A stretch of DNA of 64,000 nt from Arthrobacter sp. cf158 (GTDB taxonomy: Bacteria; Actinomycetota; Actinomycetes; Actinomycetales; Micrococcaceae), in contig NZ_FNNR01000011.1 of the NCBI RefSeq assembly GCF_900106835.1, positions 97,107 to 161,106 on the forward strand. The letters are read 5' to 3'. The notes under the pieces are model-generated. The model was not told the origin of the DNA, did no database searches, and worked only from the letters and a program-made list of their open reading frames with translations. Positions 25,151 to 33,642 of the stretch are shown piece after piece. Position numbers and translations under genes: made by a program. Position 1 is the stretch's first letter. Each line of letters begins with the position of its first letter.

Positions 25151-27238
25151 ATGACGGGACACGACCATAAGCCCGGGCACCACCCGCCCGGTGCGGACGA
25201 TCACCCGCTCGATGAAGCTCCCGCCGCTATGGAGCCGGGACTACCCGTAGTCCCGGAACTACCCATAGCCCCGGAACCGGCAGCGGATTCCTTGGCCGTC
25301 CGCGAACTGCTGCTGGCCCTCTCCGTAGGTTTCACCCTTCCTGGGCCGCTGCCTGACGGCGTCGAAGGCCATGACGGGCTGGATCAGGTCATCGCGGCCG
25401 CCAAGGACGCCGGCTTGCTGCACTCCGATGGCTCGGTGGTGGGGACAGCCCAGTACGCCTTGCTGCAAGGCACCCCCACAGGCCGCCTTCGCGCACTGCA
25501 GAGGGAGTTGGTGGACAAAGTCCTGGCGGACGGCCGGGCTCTGGGCGACCTGGCCCGGGACCTCGCCAAGAGCGGGCTGCAGGATTCCCGGGTTGCTGCG
25601 GAGCTGGAGCGTTCAGCAGAGAAAGCGGTGGACACGGATCCGCAGCTTGCCATGGACCTGTTCGCTGAAGCGCTCCTTGCGGGCGGCCAGGAACTCACGT
25701 ACGCGGCCCGGCGGGCCCAGGCAGCAGCGGCAACAGGAGACCTTGACGCCGCGGGCAGGATCGTGGACAGGCTCCTGGCGTTGCCTGAGCCACCTGACCT
25801 TCGCTTGGGTGTGGACGTGGCGGCTGCAGTGTGGGCCCAACGCGGGATGCTCTCCCGCAGCGCGGATACCTACACATGGCTGGGTGCGGACAGAATGGCG
25901 GGCTCGGCCCCACTGGCGGCTGTGGCGCTGATCGGTTCCGGCAACGCTGCGGAGGCGGAGCAACTCCTTACCGTCAGCCGGCCTGCCGGTTCGCCCACCC
26001 TCCTGGCTGTGGCGTTGTCGCTCACCCAGGAAGGACTTCGCCGAACCCTGGGTCCGGACCCACAACTGGCTCTGCCGGAGCTCATCAGGGCGTCGGACAT
26101 GATGAACGCTGCAGGGGGCGCACTTCCCTTGGCTGAGACTCCCGGCGCGTTGGCTGCCTTATGCGCGCTCCACAGTGGGGAGCCCGTCGTGGCTTCCCAC
26201 GTGCTTCATGCCGCGTTGACTGCGGGACAGGGCGGAGATGTTGCCCGGCCCAGGCTGTTCCTGCTCCAGGCGTGGTCCATGATGCAACAGGACAACGCTG
26301 ATGAGGCGCGATTGGCCATCAATGAGGCCGTCAAGGCCAACCACTGGTCGCTGGCACCACGGGATGAGTTCTTGTTGGCGGCATTGGAGGTGGGCCTGGC
26401 CAGGCGCGGAAGCGAAGTACACCAGCTGGTGCTGGCATGGGAACGGGCCCGGGAAGCCATGATGCACGTGTCAGTGGACCTCTACAGCCTCCTGCCGTGG
26501 GGTGAACTGATGATCGCTGCGGCCCGGCTTAGGGAAACACGACGTGTGTCGCACTACGTGGGCGGTGCGTGGGATCTGTTGGCCGGATTGGGGAATCCGC
26601 CTCTGTGGTCCGTACCCCTGCACTGGGCTGCTGTTCAGGCCGCCTTGCTGAGCGAAAGCCCGGCAGAGCTGGCCCCGCATGCCGCTGCGCTGGTGCGGGC
26701 TTCCGGACACAGTCATCTGGCATCGGTTCTCGCCGCGGGTGGCAAGGCATGGGTGTCGGTTCTGGCCAGCCGCTTTGAAGCGTCCGACGTCGAAGCAGTG
26801 GCCCGTGGGTTGGCCGCCGTCGGCATGCCGTGGGAGGGCGCGCGCTTGGCGGGCCACGCCGCAGCGCACGCGGAGGAACGTCGCGACATGGTGAGGCTGC
26901 TGGCGTGCGCCAGGGACATCCATCCGCAAGGCTCCCCGCCAGGCGGAGTGCCCGGGCGGGGCGATGACGGGCGCGGGGAAGCACGCTCCCAGGGTCTCTC
27001 AGATAACGCCATCGCGGTGACCACGGACCCAACCGGGCTGAGCGCCAGGGAACGGGAAGTGGGAAGGCTGCTCCTGGAGGGCAAAACCTACCGCGAGATC
27101 GGAGAAGCCATCTACATTTCGCCCCGGACGGCGGAGCACCATGTGGCCCGGATGCGCAGGCGCCTGGGCGCCGAAAGCCGCTCCGAGCTGATGGTCCGCC
27201 TCCGCGTCGCCTTGGGGGAGGGGTACCCTCCTCCCTGA
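25151..27238 (+). CDS. Large LuxR-family transcriptional regulator
   Basis: This is a 695-residue protein. The C-terminal LuxR/GerE helix-turn-helix is clear: LSAREREVGRLLLEGKTYREIGEAIYISPRTAEHHVARMRRRLG (about 630-675). The rest is Ala/Leu-rich helical repeat sequence resembling the TPR-like part of LAL/MalT regulators, but no Walker A ATPase motif is visible. It is 3 nt from the Hsp70-like gene and 174 nt before the IniB-like gene, so it probably activates iniB and the dynamin genes from the direct repeats and palindrome in that gap. Confidence 0.85.
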   Translation: MTGHDHKPGHHPPGADDHPLDEAPAAMEPGLPVVPELPIAPEPAADSLAVRELLLALSVGFTLPGPLPDGVEGHDGLDQVIAAAKDAGLLHSDGSVVGTAQYALLQGTPTGRLRALQRELVDKVLADGRALGDLARDLAKSGLQDSRVAAELERSAEKAVDTDPQLAMDLFAEALLAGGQELTYAARRAQAAAATGDLDAAGRIVDRLLALPEPPDLRLGVDVAAAVWAQRGMLSRSADTYTWLGADRMAGSAPLAAVALIGSGNAAEAEQLLTVSRPAGSPTLLAVALSLTQEGLRRTLGPDPQLALPELIRASDMMNAAGGALPLAETPGALAALCALHSGEPVVASHVLHAALTAGQGGDVARPRLFLLQAWSMMQQDNADEARLAINEAVKANHWSLAPRDEFLLAALEVGLARRGSEVHQLVLAWERAREAMMHVSVDLYSLLPWGELMIAAARLRETRRVSHYVGGAWDLLAGLGNPPLWSVPLHWAAVQAALLSESPAELAPHAAALVRASGHSHLASVLAAGGKAWVSVLASRFEASDVEAVARGLAAVGMPWEGARLAGHAAAHAEERRDMVRLLACARDIHPQGSPPGGVPGRGDDGRGEARSQGLSDNAIAVTTDPTGLSAREREVGRLLLEGKTYREIGEAIYISPRTAEHHVARMRRRLGAESRSELMVRLRVALGEGYPPP

Positions 27239-27254
27239 GGTGAAGCACCCCCCA

Positions 27255-27315
27255 CCCCCTAACGAAAAACCCCGTGATCCCCTAACGATGGGCCCCCGGC
27301 AGGGGGACTACCCCC
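27255..27315 (+). promoter_or_regulatory. Candidate LuxR-type operator region before the IniB-like gene
   Basis: CCCCTAACGA occurs at 27256-27265 and again at 27279-27288, 23 nt apart (about two helical turns). GGGGGACTACCCCC (27302-27315) is a perfect 5+5 palindrome. A related GAGGGGTACCCTC lies at the 3' end of the luxR gene. The 27239-27412 gap has no gene. A promoter is likely here, but no clear -35/-10 pair was found. Confidence 0.45.
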
Positions 27316-27412
27316 GATGCCCCGTCCCACTCCCCGGCCCTACGTTGAAGGGGAGCCCGGCAAAGGCGCCGGGCCAATTACCACCCACCACAGAGTTTGA
27401 GGGAGCACTGAA

Positions 27413-28681
27413 ATGCCAACACTCGCACAACAGCTCGTGCAGTTCCTGATGAGCCTGTTCAACGATCCTGATGCCGCCGAAGAATTCGTACGCGATCCCG
27501 AAGCGGCCCTCGCCGCAGCCGGCCTCCGGGACGTTTCCTCGGCAGACGTCGACGCTGTTCGTCCGGTGGTCCTGGACTACGCGCCCATCAACGCACGTTC
27601 GTCATTCGACCGCGAATACAACACCGGCGGAAACCACGCCTCAACGGGTGGCGGCGGCGCCACCGGCGGCCACCCGGCTCCCTCCCACGGTGGGGGCAAC
27701 GGCAACACCGGCGGCTGGGATGACGACGACGATCACGGCCACGGGGGAGGCGGCGGTGGCGGTGGCGGCTGGGATGATGACGACGATCACGGCCACGGCG
27801 GTGGCGGTGGCGGTGACTGGGATGACGACGACGATCACGGCCACGGCGGTGGCGGTGGCGGTGGTGGCGACTGGGATGACCATGCACACGCCGTTCAGCA
27901 GTTGGTCCATGTGGTGAACAACTACTCCTACACCACCAACATCGACGACCGCGACACGATCACCGACCAATCCGTCAACCAGAACATCTGGGCCGATGGC
28001 GACGTCACCCAGCTCTTCAACCAGGACGCAGTGGTTGCTTCCGGCGATGGTGCCATTGCAGCCGGCGACGATGTGAAGGACTCCGGCAACACCACCACCA
28101 CCAATGATCACTCGACGGATAACTCGGTGAACATCAGCGAGTCCGGTGACGGCGACGTTGAGGTGGGCAACACGGACATCGAGGTCAAGGATTCGTTCAA
28201 CGACAATTCCGATCACTCCGTCACCAAGGACTCCTACAACACCGACGACTCCTACAACACGGATGTTGACGTTGACGTGGACATCGAGGACTCCTTCAAC
28301 GAGGACAACTCCACGCACACGGACAACTCGGACAACTCGGTCAATATCTCCGATTCGTTCAACGACAACTCTGTGGATAACTCGGACAATTCGGATAACT
28401 CCGTGACGGACAACTCCGATAACTCGGACAACTCCGTGAACATTGCTGACTCGTTCAATGACAACTCCACCGATGTTGAGGTGGGCGATGTGGATGTTGA
28501 ACTCACCAATATCCAGGACAGCATCGTGGTGGCCGACAACGAGCTGGATGTGGATTACACCAACATCGAGGACAACGAACTCGAATTCAACGACATCGAC
28601 GACTCGATCGTGGTTGCCGACAACGACGTGGATGTGGACCTCGACGGCGGCCCGGCAGGCCCGCCGCCACCACCGATGTAG
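27413..28681 (+). CDS. IniB-like repeat protein
   Basis: This is a 422-residue protein. Residues 1-60 match the IniB N-terminal domain (LAQQLVQFLMSLFNDPDAAE, DPEAALAAAGL). Residues about 100-160 carry three WDDDDDHGHG plus poly-Gly units, and 165-405 are Asn/Asp/Ser-rich with DNSDNSV and SFNDNS repeats, ending in a Pro-rich tip. There is no signal peptide, membrane helix or Cys. GAGGGAG lies 7 nt before the ATG. The repeat region may form an extended acidic, metal-binding or beta-solenoid structure. As in mycobacterial iniBAC, it precedes two dynamin-like genes. Its molecular role is unknown. Confidence 0.8.
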   Translation: MPTLAQQLVQFLMSLFNDPDAAEEFVRDPEAALAAAGLRDVSSADVDAVRPVVLDYAPINARSSFDREYNTGGNHASTGGGGATGGHPAPSHGGGNGNTGGWDDDDDHGHGGGGGGGGGWDDDDDHGHGGGGGGDWDDDDDHGHGGGGGGGGDWDDHAHAVQQLVHVVNNYSYTTNIDDRDTITDQSVNQNIWADGDVTQLFNQDAVVASGDGAIAAGDDVKDSGNTTTTNDHSTDNSVNISESGDGDVEVGNTDIEVKDSFNDNSDHSVTKDSYNTDDSYNTDVDVDVDIEDSFNEDNSTHTDNSDNSVNISDSFNDNSVDNSDNSDNSVTDNSDNSDNSVNIADSFNDNSTDVEVGDVDVELTNIQDSIVVADNELDVDYTNIEDNELEFNDIDDSIVVADNDVDVDLDGGPAGPPPPPM

Positions 28682-28707
28682 CCAATACCAAACACATGGT
28701 CCCCAGC

Positions 28708-28743
28708 AGTGCCCGGCAGGTGTTCAACAACCTGCCGGGCACT
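28708..28743 (+). other. 14-bp perfect stem-loop between the IniB-like and first dynamin gene
   Basis: AGTGCCCGGCAGGT pairs fully with ACCTGCCGGGCACT around an 8-nt loop, 27 nt after the IniB-like stop and 43 nt before the next start. No T-run follows, so partial termination or protection of the iniB mRNA 3' end is more likely than a full stop. Confidence 0.8.
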
Positions 28744-28786
28744 TCGTGGACTTCCAACCCGAGGGGCAGAGAGCAAAGGACAGTCC

Positions 28787-30676
28787 GTGGCTGAAACAGC
28801 ACGCATGACCACCCTGGTAGAGCAGGCAATCGCCTTGGTGGGGGATCGCAATGACCTGAGACGGCGGCTGGAAAATACCCTCAACCGCCTGGGCGATCCC
28901 AGTGTCCGGGTCATTGTGGTGGGGGAGTTCAAACAAGGCAAAAGCCAACTCATCAACGCCTTGGTGAACGCCCCCGTCTGCCCTGTTGATGACGACATCG
29001 CCACCACAGTGCCCACGGTGGTACGGCAGGGGGATCCGGCGTCGGCCGTTGTCCTGGTTCCCACCCACGAAGGAAGCCGTGCCGATGCCAGCCCGGAAGG
29101 CGAGGCGGCCGGGCCCGACAGCGGCCTGGAACGGCAGGCAGTGAGCCTCAATGACCTGGCGGACTACGTCTCGGAGAAAGGCAATCCCGGAAATGCGAAG
29201 AACATCGTGGCGGCCGAGGTCTCACTGCCGCGGAAGCTGCTGGCAGGTGGGTTGACCATTGTGGATTCACCAGGTGTTGGCGGCCTGGGATCCACTCACA
29301 CACTGACCACCCTGACAGCGCTGCCTTCAGCGCATGCCATGGTGTTTGTCTCCGATGCCTCCCAGGAATACACCGAACCGGAAATGCGGTTTCTTGGCCA
29401 GGCAATGCGCGTCAGCCCCAACGTCGCCTGCGTGCTGTCCAAGACGGATCTCTATCCAACGTGGCGGCAGATCGCGGATTTGGACAAAGGGCATTTGTCA
29501 GGCGTGGCACCGGACATTCCCCTGTTCCCGGTCTCCTCCGAGCTGCGACTTCAGGCAGCACGGCTCCAGGACACTGAGTTGAACGAAGAATCCGGGTTTC
29601 CCGCGCTCATCGCCCACCTGCGGAACCACATCGTGGGAGGTGCCGCCCGAATCCAACGGCGCTCTGTAGGGCACGACGTCCTGTCCGTGACGGAGCACCT
29701 GGGATTGGCCCTTCATTCCGAGCTGGGGGCTTTGGAGAATCCCGAGGGAACGCCCCGGATGATCGCCGGCTTGAAGGCGGCGAAGGAAGACGCTGACGCG
29801 TTGCGCAAACGTTTCGCGCGGTGGCAGATCACCCTCAATGATGGCATTGGCGATCTCATTGCGGATATGGAATACGACCTCAAGGACAGGCTCCGGAGGA
29901 TTCAGCGCGAGGCCGAAACAGCAATAGACCACGGCGATCCTGGGCCGGCCTGGGACCAATTCACCCAATGGCTTGAGCAAAGCACGGCCGCAGCCGTTTC
30001 TGAGACGTTCGTGTGGACCAGTGAACGCGCCCAATGGCTGGCCGGGCAAGTTGCGGAGCATTTCTCCGAGGAGGAAGTTGCCCTGCCTGCGCTGAAGGTG
30101 GCTGATACCGGAGGCGTCCTTGATCCCGTTGCCGACCTCCAAGCCATGGAAGACGGCCGTTTGGGACCACTGCAAAAGGTACTTATTGGCATGCGTGGGT
30201 CCTACGGTGGGGTCCTCATGTTCGGCCTCCTGACCGGCATTTTCGGCATGGCCCTCATTAACCCGTTGTCCGTGGGCGCAGGGCTCCTCCTGGGCAGGAA
30301 GGCCTACCGTGAGGAACAGGAAGCCCGCCTGAAGCGGCGCCAGGCCGAGGCAAAGGTTCTTGTCCGCAAGCAAGTGGACGATGTGGTGTTCCAGGTGGGA
30401 AAGCAACTCAAGGACCGGTTGAGGCTGGTCCAGCGTGCCACCCGGGACCACTTCACGGAGATTGCCGAGGAACACCACCGTTCCCTCACGGAATCCGTGG
30501 CGGCCGCCCAGAAAGCTGCAGCCACCTATGCCGTGGAACGGGACCTGAGGATTAAGGAGATCAGGAACCAGCTCAAGGCCGTGGAAGCTCTGGGTAAGGC
30601 CGCGCAGCAGCTCCAGGAAGACGTGCCCACTCAACTGATCTCGCCCACAACGGCGTCGGCGGTGCCCACGGGATGA
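28787..30676 (+). CDS. Dynamin-like GTPase, IniA-like
   Basis: This is a 629-residue protein. G1 is VGEFKQGKSQLINAL (about 45-59), G2 lies in IATTVPT, G3 is DSPGVGG (about 159) and G4 is LSKTDLY (about 217). A hydrophobic hairpin follows near 475-505 (GVLMFGLLTGIFGMALINPL), then a long charged helical region. This is the bacterial dynamin layout of IniA: GTPase, bundle, membrane insertion, bundle. The GTG at 28787 with AAAGGA 6 nt upstream was chosen. It overlaps the next GTPase by 4 nt, suggesting an IniA/IniC-type pair. Confidence 0.87.
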   Translation: MAETARMTTLVEQAIALVGDRNDLRRRLENTLNRLGDPSVRVIVVGEFKQGKSQLINALVNAPVCPVDDDIATTVPTVVRQGDPASAVVLVPTHEGSRADASPEGEAAGPDSGLERQAVSLNDLADYVSEKGNPGNAKNIVAAEVSLPRKLLAGGLTIVDSPGVGGLGSTHTLTTLTALPSAHAMVFVSDASQEYTEPEMRFLGQAMRVSPNVACVLSKTDLYPTWRQIADLDKGHLSGVAPDIPLFPVSSELRLQAARLQDTELNEESGFPALIAHLRNHIVGGAARIQRRSVGHDVLSVTEHLGLALHSELGALENPEGTPRMIAGLKAAKEDADALRKRFARWQITLNDGIGDLIADMEYDLKDRLRRIQREAETAIDHGDPGPAWDQFTQWLEQSTAAAVSETFVWTSERAQWLAGQVAEHFSEEEVALPALKVADTGGVLDPVADLQAMEDGRLGPLQKVLIGMRGSYGGVLMFGLLTGIFGMALINPLSVGAGLLLGRKAYREEQEARLKRRQAEAKVLVRKQVDDVVFQVGKQLKDRLRLVQRATRDHFTEIAEEHHRSLTESVAAAQKAAATYAVERDLRIKEIRNQLKAVEALGKAAQQLQEDVPTQLISPTTASAVPTG

Positions 30677-32148
30677 TAGACACGGGCATCGCGGGAGCCG
30701 CGGAGCTCCTGCGACAGGCAAGAGAGGTCTTCCACGGTGACGTGGCGGCGCTCGCAGTGGTGGACGACCTGGACAACAGGCTGGCCGGGCCGCTCCGTGT
30801 AGCCGTGGCGGGTATGGTCAAGGCCGGGAAGTCGACGCTCCTGAACGCGATCATCGGCGAGGAGATTGCACCTACCGACGCCGGGGAGTGCACACGGATT
30901 GTCACGTGGTACCGCTACGGTCACACACCACGCATCACGCTCTACCCGTTTGTGGGCGGCCCTACGTCGCTGCCGGTGACCCGCGAGGATGGCCGTTTGG
31001 TGTTCTCATTGGGGGAATTCCAAGCAGAGAACGTGGATCGGCTGGTGGTGGACTGGCCATCTGCCGGCCTGCGCAATCTCACGCTGATTGACACCCCGGG
31101 CATAGCCTCGCTGTCGCAGGACGTCTCCGGGCGGGCCACCGCTTTCCTGCTTCCCGAGGATGCCCCGATGGCAGCGGATGCCGTTATCTACCTCATGCGG
31201 CACCTGCATGCTTCCGATGTCAGGTTCCTGGAATCCTTCAAGGACACCGCCGCAGGCCAATCCGGTTCCGTCAATGCCTTGGCCGTCCTGTCCAGGGCCG
31301 ACGAGATCGGCGCCGGCAGGATCGATTCGCTCATCTCTGCGGCCGTCATCGCCGAAAGATACAGCCAGGACCAGAATCTTAGGCCTCTGGCGTTGGGCGT
31401 CGTCCCGGTGGCAGGGTTGCTGGCACAAAGCTCGCGGACCATGCGGCAGGCCGACTTCGACGCGATGAATATGTTGGCACAGATGGACAGGAACCAGCGT
31501 GAGCGGATGATGTTATCAGCGGACCGCTTTGTGCGCACTGCCGGGCCCGCCGGACTGGATCAGGCCACCAAGGAATCCCTCGTCAACAGGTTTGGCCTGT
31601 TCGGGATCAGGCTCGGTGTTGCCTTGATCCGGGGTGGAACCAGCAATCCCACCGAGCTGGCCCACGAATTCGCCCGGCGCAGCGGTCTGGGCGTACTCCT
31701 CGATACCATCAGCCGCTTGTTCCAAACGCGGGCTGACGCGCTCAAGGCGCGTGCCGCCGTCGTTGGCTTGGAGTCATTGCTGCGCGAGTCATCCAAAGAG
31801 CGCGTGGAACCGCTGAAAGGTGCTTTGGAACGGCTCCAAAGCAGTGCCCACGAGTTCCGGGAGTTGAAGCTCCTTGCAGCGCTGAGGACGGGCGGCGTAG
31901 GACTGGCTGGCGAGCAAGAGGCAGAAGCCGAACGCCTGGTGGGCGGACGTGGCAGTACACCGGCGCTGCGGCTCGGGCTGGATCCCGAGGCCGGCCCGGA
32001 CCAGATCAGCCAGGCCGCCCGGAGCTGTTTGAACCGGTGGCGGCTGATCGCGGAAAATCCCCTGACAGAACCGGCGGCACTGGACGCCTGCCGCATTGTC
32101 CTGCGCAGCTGCGAAGGGATGCTGGCCGCTATACCCGCCGTTCGCTGA
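30673..32148 (+). CDS. Dynamin-like GTPase, IniC-like
   Basis: This is a 491-residue protein with G1 GMVKAGKSTLLNAI (about 47-60), a Thr in AGECTRIVTW (G2), G3 DTPGIASL (about 139) and G4 LSRADEIG (about 205). Unlike its partner it has no strong membrane hairpin, as in shorter IniC proteins that act with IniA. The ATG overlaps the previous stop (ATGA). Its last 20 nt overlap the 3' end of the convergent membrane-protein gene. Confidence 0.85.
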   Translation: MIDTGIAGAAELLRQAREVFHGDVAALAVVDDLDNRLAGPLRVAVAGMVKAGKSTLLNAIIGEEIAPTDAGECTRIVTWYRYGHTPRITLYPFVGGPTSLPVTREDGRLVFSLGEFQAENVDRLVVDWPSAGLRNLTLIDTPGIASLSQDVSGRATAFLLPEDAPMAADAVIYLMRHLHASDVRFLESFKDTAAGQSGSVNALAVLSRADEIGAGRIDSLISAAVIAERYSQDQNLRPLALGVVPVAGLLAQSSRTMRQADFDAMNMLAQMDRNQRERMMLSADRFVRTAGPAGLDQATKESLVNRFGLFGIRLGVALIRGGTSNPTELAHEFARRSGLGVLLDTISRLFQTRADALKARAAVVGLESLLRESSKERVEPLKGALERLQSSAHEFRELKLLAALRTGGVGLAGEQEAEAERLVGGRGSTPALRLGLDPEAGPDQISQAARSCLNRWRLIAENPLTEPAALDACRIVLRSCEGMLAAIPAVR

Positions 32149-32722
32149 GTAACCAGGTGGTGGTGGATGGCAGGAACAACAGGATCAGCCCAGCCGCGGC
32201 CAGGATGAATTGGGCAGCCAACAGCACAATGGCCATGGCGCCGTCCGCCCCCGGGGCCACCACAAAGTCTGCGGTAATGACGGTCACCACCGCGTGGAGG
32301 AGGACCACGGGTGCCAGCGCCCATCGCGCCCAGGTGCGTCGTTTGAAAAGTACTGCCAGCAGGACAGCTTCCATGACCACCACCAGCGCAAGCATCGTGA
32401 GGCTTCCGAGGAATACGACGGCGGTGGCGCCGTCCACTGCCTGGGCGTCGCCATCGGGGACCATGCCCCCGATCACGCCTTTCAGGCGTTCAAAGTGGGA
32501 GTCGCGGCCCAGGAATCCGGTCACCACGACGGCGATCCCTGCCACGAAGCTCGCCACCCACAAGGAGCGCGAGAGCCTTGCGGGACCGGGTGGCTTCACA
32601 ACGGCGGTGATGGGCGGCGGGACGGACAGGGAGATTCCCGGCCGGGGTGGTGGTGCTGATGGCCCGTTGGCTGATGGTGTGGGGGAGGGCGATCGCCGTG
32701 AACCATCAGCTTGCTGGGCCAT
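32129..32722 (-). CDS. Hypothetical four-helix membrane protein
   Basis: This is a 197-residue protein. A Pro/Ser-rich head to about residue 48 is followed by four hydrophobic segments (about 52-70, 102-126, 133-153, 163-184) and the charged end LLSERRV. The 3' end runs 20 nt into the convergent IniC-like gene. It has no recognised family. It lies 6 nt after the PLDc_N protein on the same strand and is probably co-transcribed with it. Confidence 0.7.
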   Translation of the reverse strand: MAQQADGSRRSPSPTPSANGPSAPPPRPGISLSVPPPITAVVKPPGPARLSRSLWVASFVAGIAVVVTGFLGRDSHFERLKGVIGGMVPDGDAQAVDGATAVVFLGSLTMLALVVVMEAVLLAVLFKRRTWARWALAPVVLLHAVVTVITADFVVAPGADGAMAIVLLAAQFILAAAGLILLFLPSTTTWLLSERRV

Positions 32723-32728
32723 GAGTGC

Positions 32729-33169
32729 CTACTTCAGTTCGTCGGTGTCATGGGGGTCCGGCTCGCTGCGTTTGGCATCGCCGGCTTGGAAACCTTTGTT
32801 CTTGGCATCGCCGGTGCCCTCTGACGGCTTGCCACCGAGCTCGCGCTCCTTGGCTTCGAGGTCAGCCTTGAGCTTCTTCAGCCGCTCGTCTTCGGCCTGG
32901 TTGCGGCGGCGGGTTTCCAGATTGCGGAGGAACTCGGGGTCGTCGTCCGGCGCCGTGGGATGGCGGCGGACAGGCTGTGCCGAGGGTTTGCCGTAGGGCC
33001 TGCCGAAAATGAACCAGAGGATTGCTCCCAGCAGCGGAAGCACGATCATGACGATGATCCAGGCGGGTTTGGAAATGCCGCGTGTTTGGTGGCTGTCCGT
33101 GCGGATAACATCCACCAGGGCATAGACGAAGACAACAAGGACGACGACGACGCCTACAACGCGGAGCAT
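32729..33169 (-). CDS. PLDc_N (phospholipase D-nuclease N-terminal) membrane protein
   Basis: This is a 146-residue protein. Two membrane helices (about 2-20 and 36-56) surround RTDSHQTRGISKPAWIIVMI and GAILWFIFGRP, the PLDc_N pattern. The remainder is a charged coiled-coil-like tail (ETRRRNQAEDERLKKLKADL). No PLD catalytic domain is present. TAGACT ends exactly 6 nt before the ATG, indicating a leaderless message. Function unknown. Confidence 0.8.
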   Translation of the reverse strand: MLRVVGVVVVLVVFVYALVDVIRTDSHQTRGISKPAWIIVMIVLPLLGAILWFIFGRPYGKPSAQPVRRHPTAPDDDPEFLRNLETRRRNQAEDERLKKLKADLEAKERELGGKPSEGTGDAKNKGFQAGDAKRSEPDPHDTDELK

Positions 33170-33256
33170 GCACCAAGTCTAGTCGCCGGAAGCCCTTGAC
33201 TGGACGCTGGATCCTTGCCGTGATCAGAGTGCAACCATCACGGCTAAACTTGGATG

Positions 33257-33565
33257 GTGGCTTTCCTGAAGTATTCCCTCATCCGTCTGGCGCTTTTTGT
33301 GCCGTTGTTCATCGTGTTCGCTCTTTTGCAGGTGGGTCTGCTGCCGGCGGCTGTGTTCGCTGGGCTCATGGCTTTCGCCATCAGCTACCTGTTCTTCCAG
33401 AAACAGCGCGATGCCGCCACGGCCAGCATGCGCGAACGTTTCTCGGGGCGTGCCAAGCCCATCCGGACCGCAGGCGAGGTGGAAGACGCCGCAGCGGAGG
33501 ACGGCCTGGTAGAGAAAAACCCGGGCATCGCCGTCAACAACGACAAACGCCCCGGCACCCTTTAA
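33257..33565 (+). CDS. DUF4229 family small membrane protein
   Basis: This is a 102-residue protein with two hydrophobic segments (about 8-24 and 27-46), then a charged soluble tail (QKQRDAATASMRERFSGRA). It fits DUF4229, common in actinobacteria beside men genes. I take GTG 33257 as the start because TAAACT (33245-33250) ends 6 nt before it, the leaderless spacing seen at neighbouring genes; ATG 33254, one codon earlier, is the alternative. Confidence 0.75.
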   Translation: MAFLKYSLIRLALFVPLFIVFALLQVGLLPAAVFAGLMAFAISYLFFQKQRDAATASMRERFSGRAKPIRTAGEVEDAAAEDGLVEKNPGIAVNNDKRPGTL

Positions 33566-33571
33566 GACGTT

Positions 33572-33624
33572 TTTGTACAGCTAACGCCCCCAAGAAGCCT
33601 TCCTGGGGGCGTTAGCTGTACAAA
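33572..33624. terminator. Bidirectional terminator between DUF4229 gene and menA
   Basis: A 21-bp perfect inverted repeat (left arm 33572-33592, right arm 33604-33624) has GTACAGCTAACG near its base and an 11-nt loop. T/A runs flank both sides, serving both convergent genes. Confidence 0.9.
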
Positions 33625-33642
33625 CACGCGGACGAAAAGAAC

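Noticed and set aside
27700..27890. Separate protein-coding frame in the Gly/Asp/His repeat DNA
   Set aside because: Alternative frames are low-complexity by-products of the repeat.
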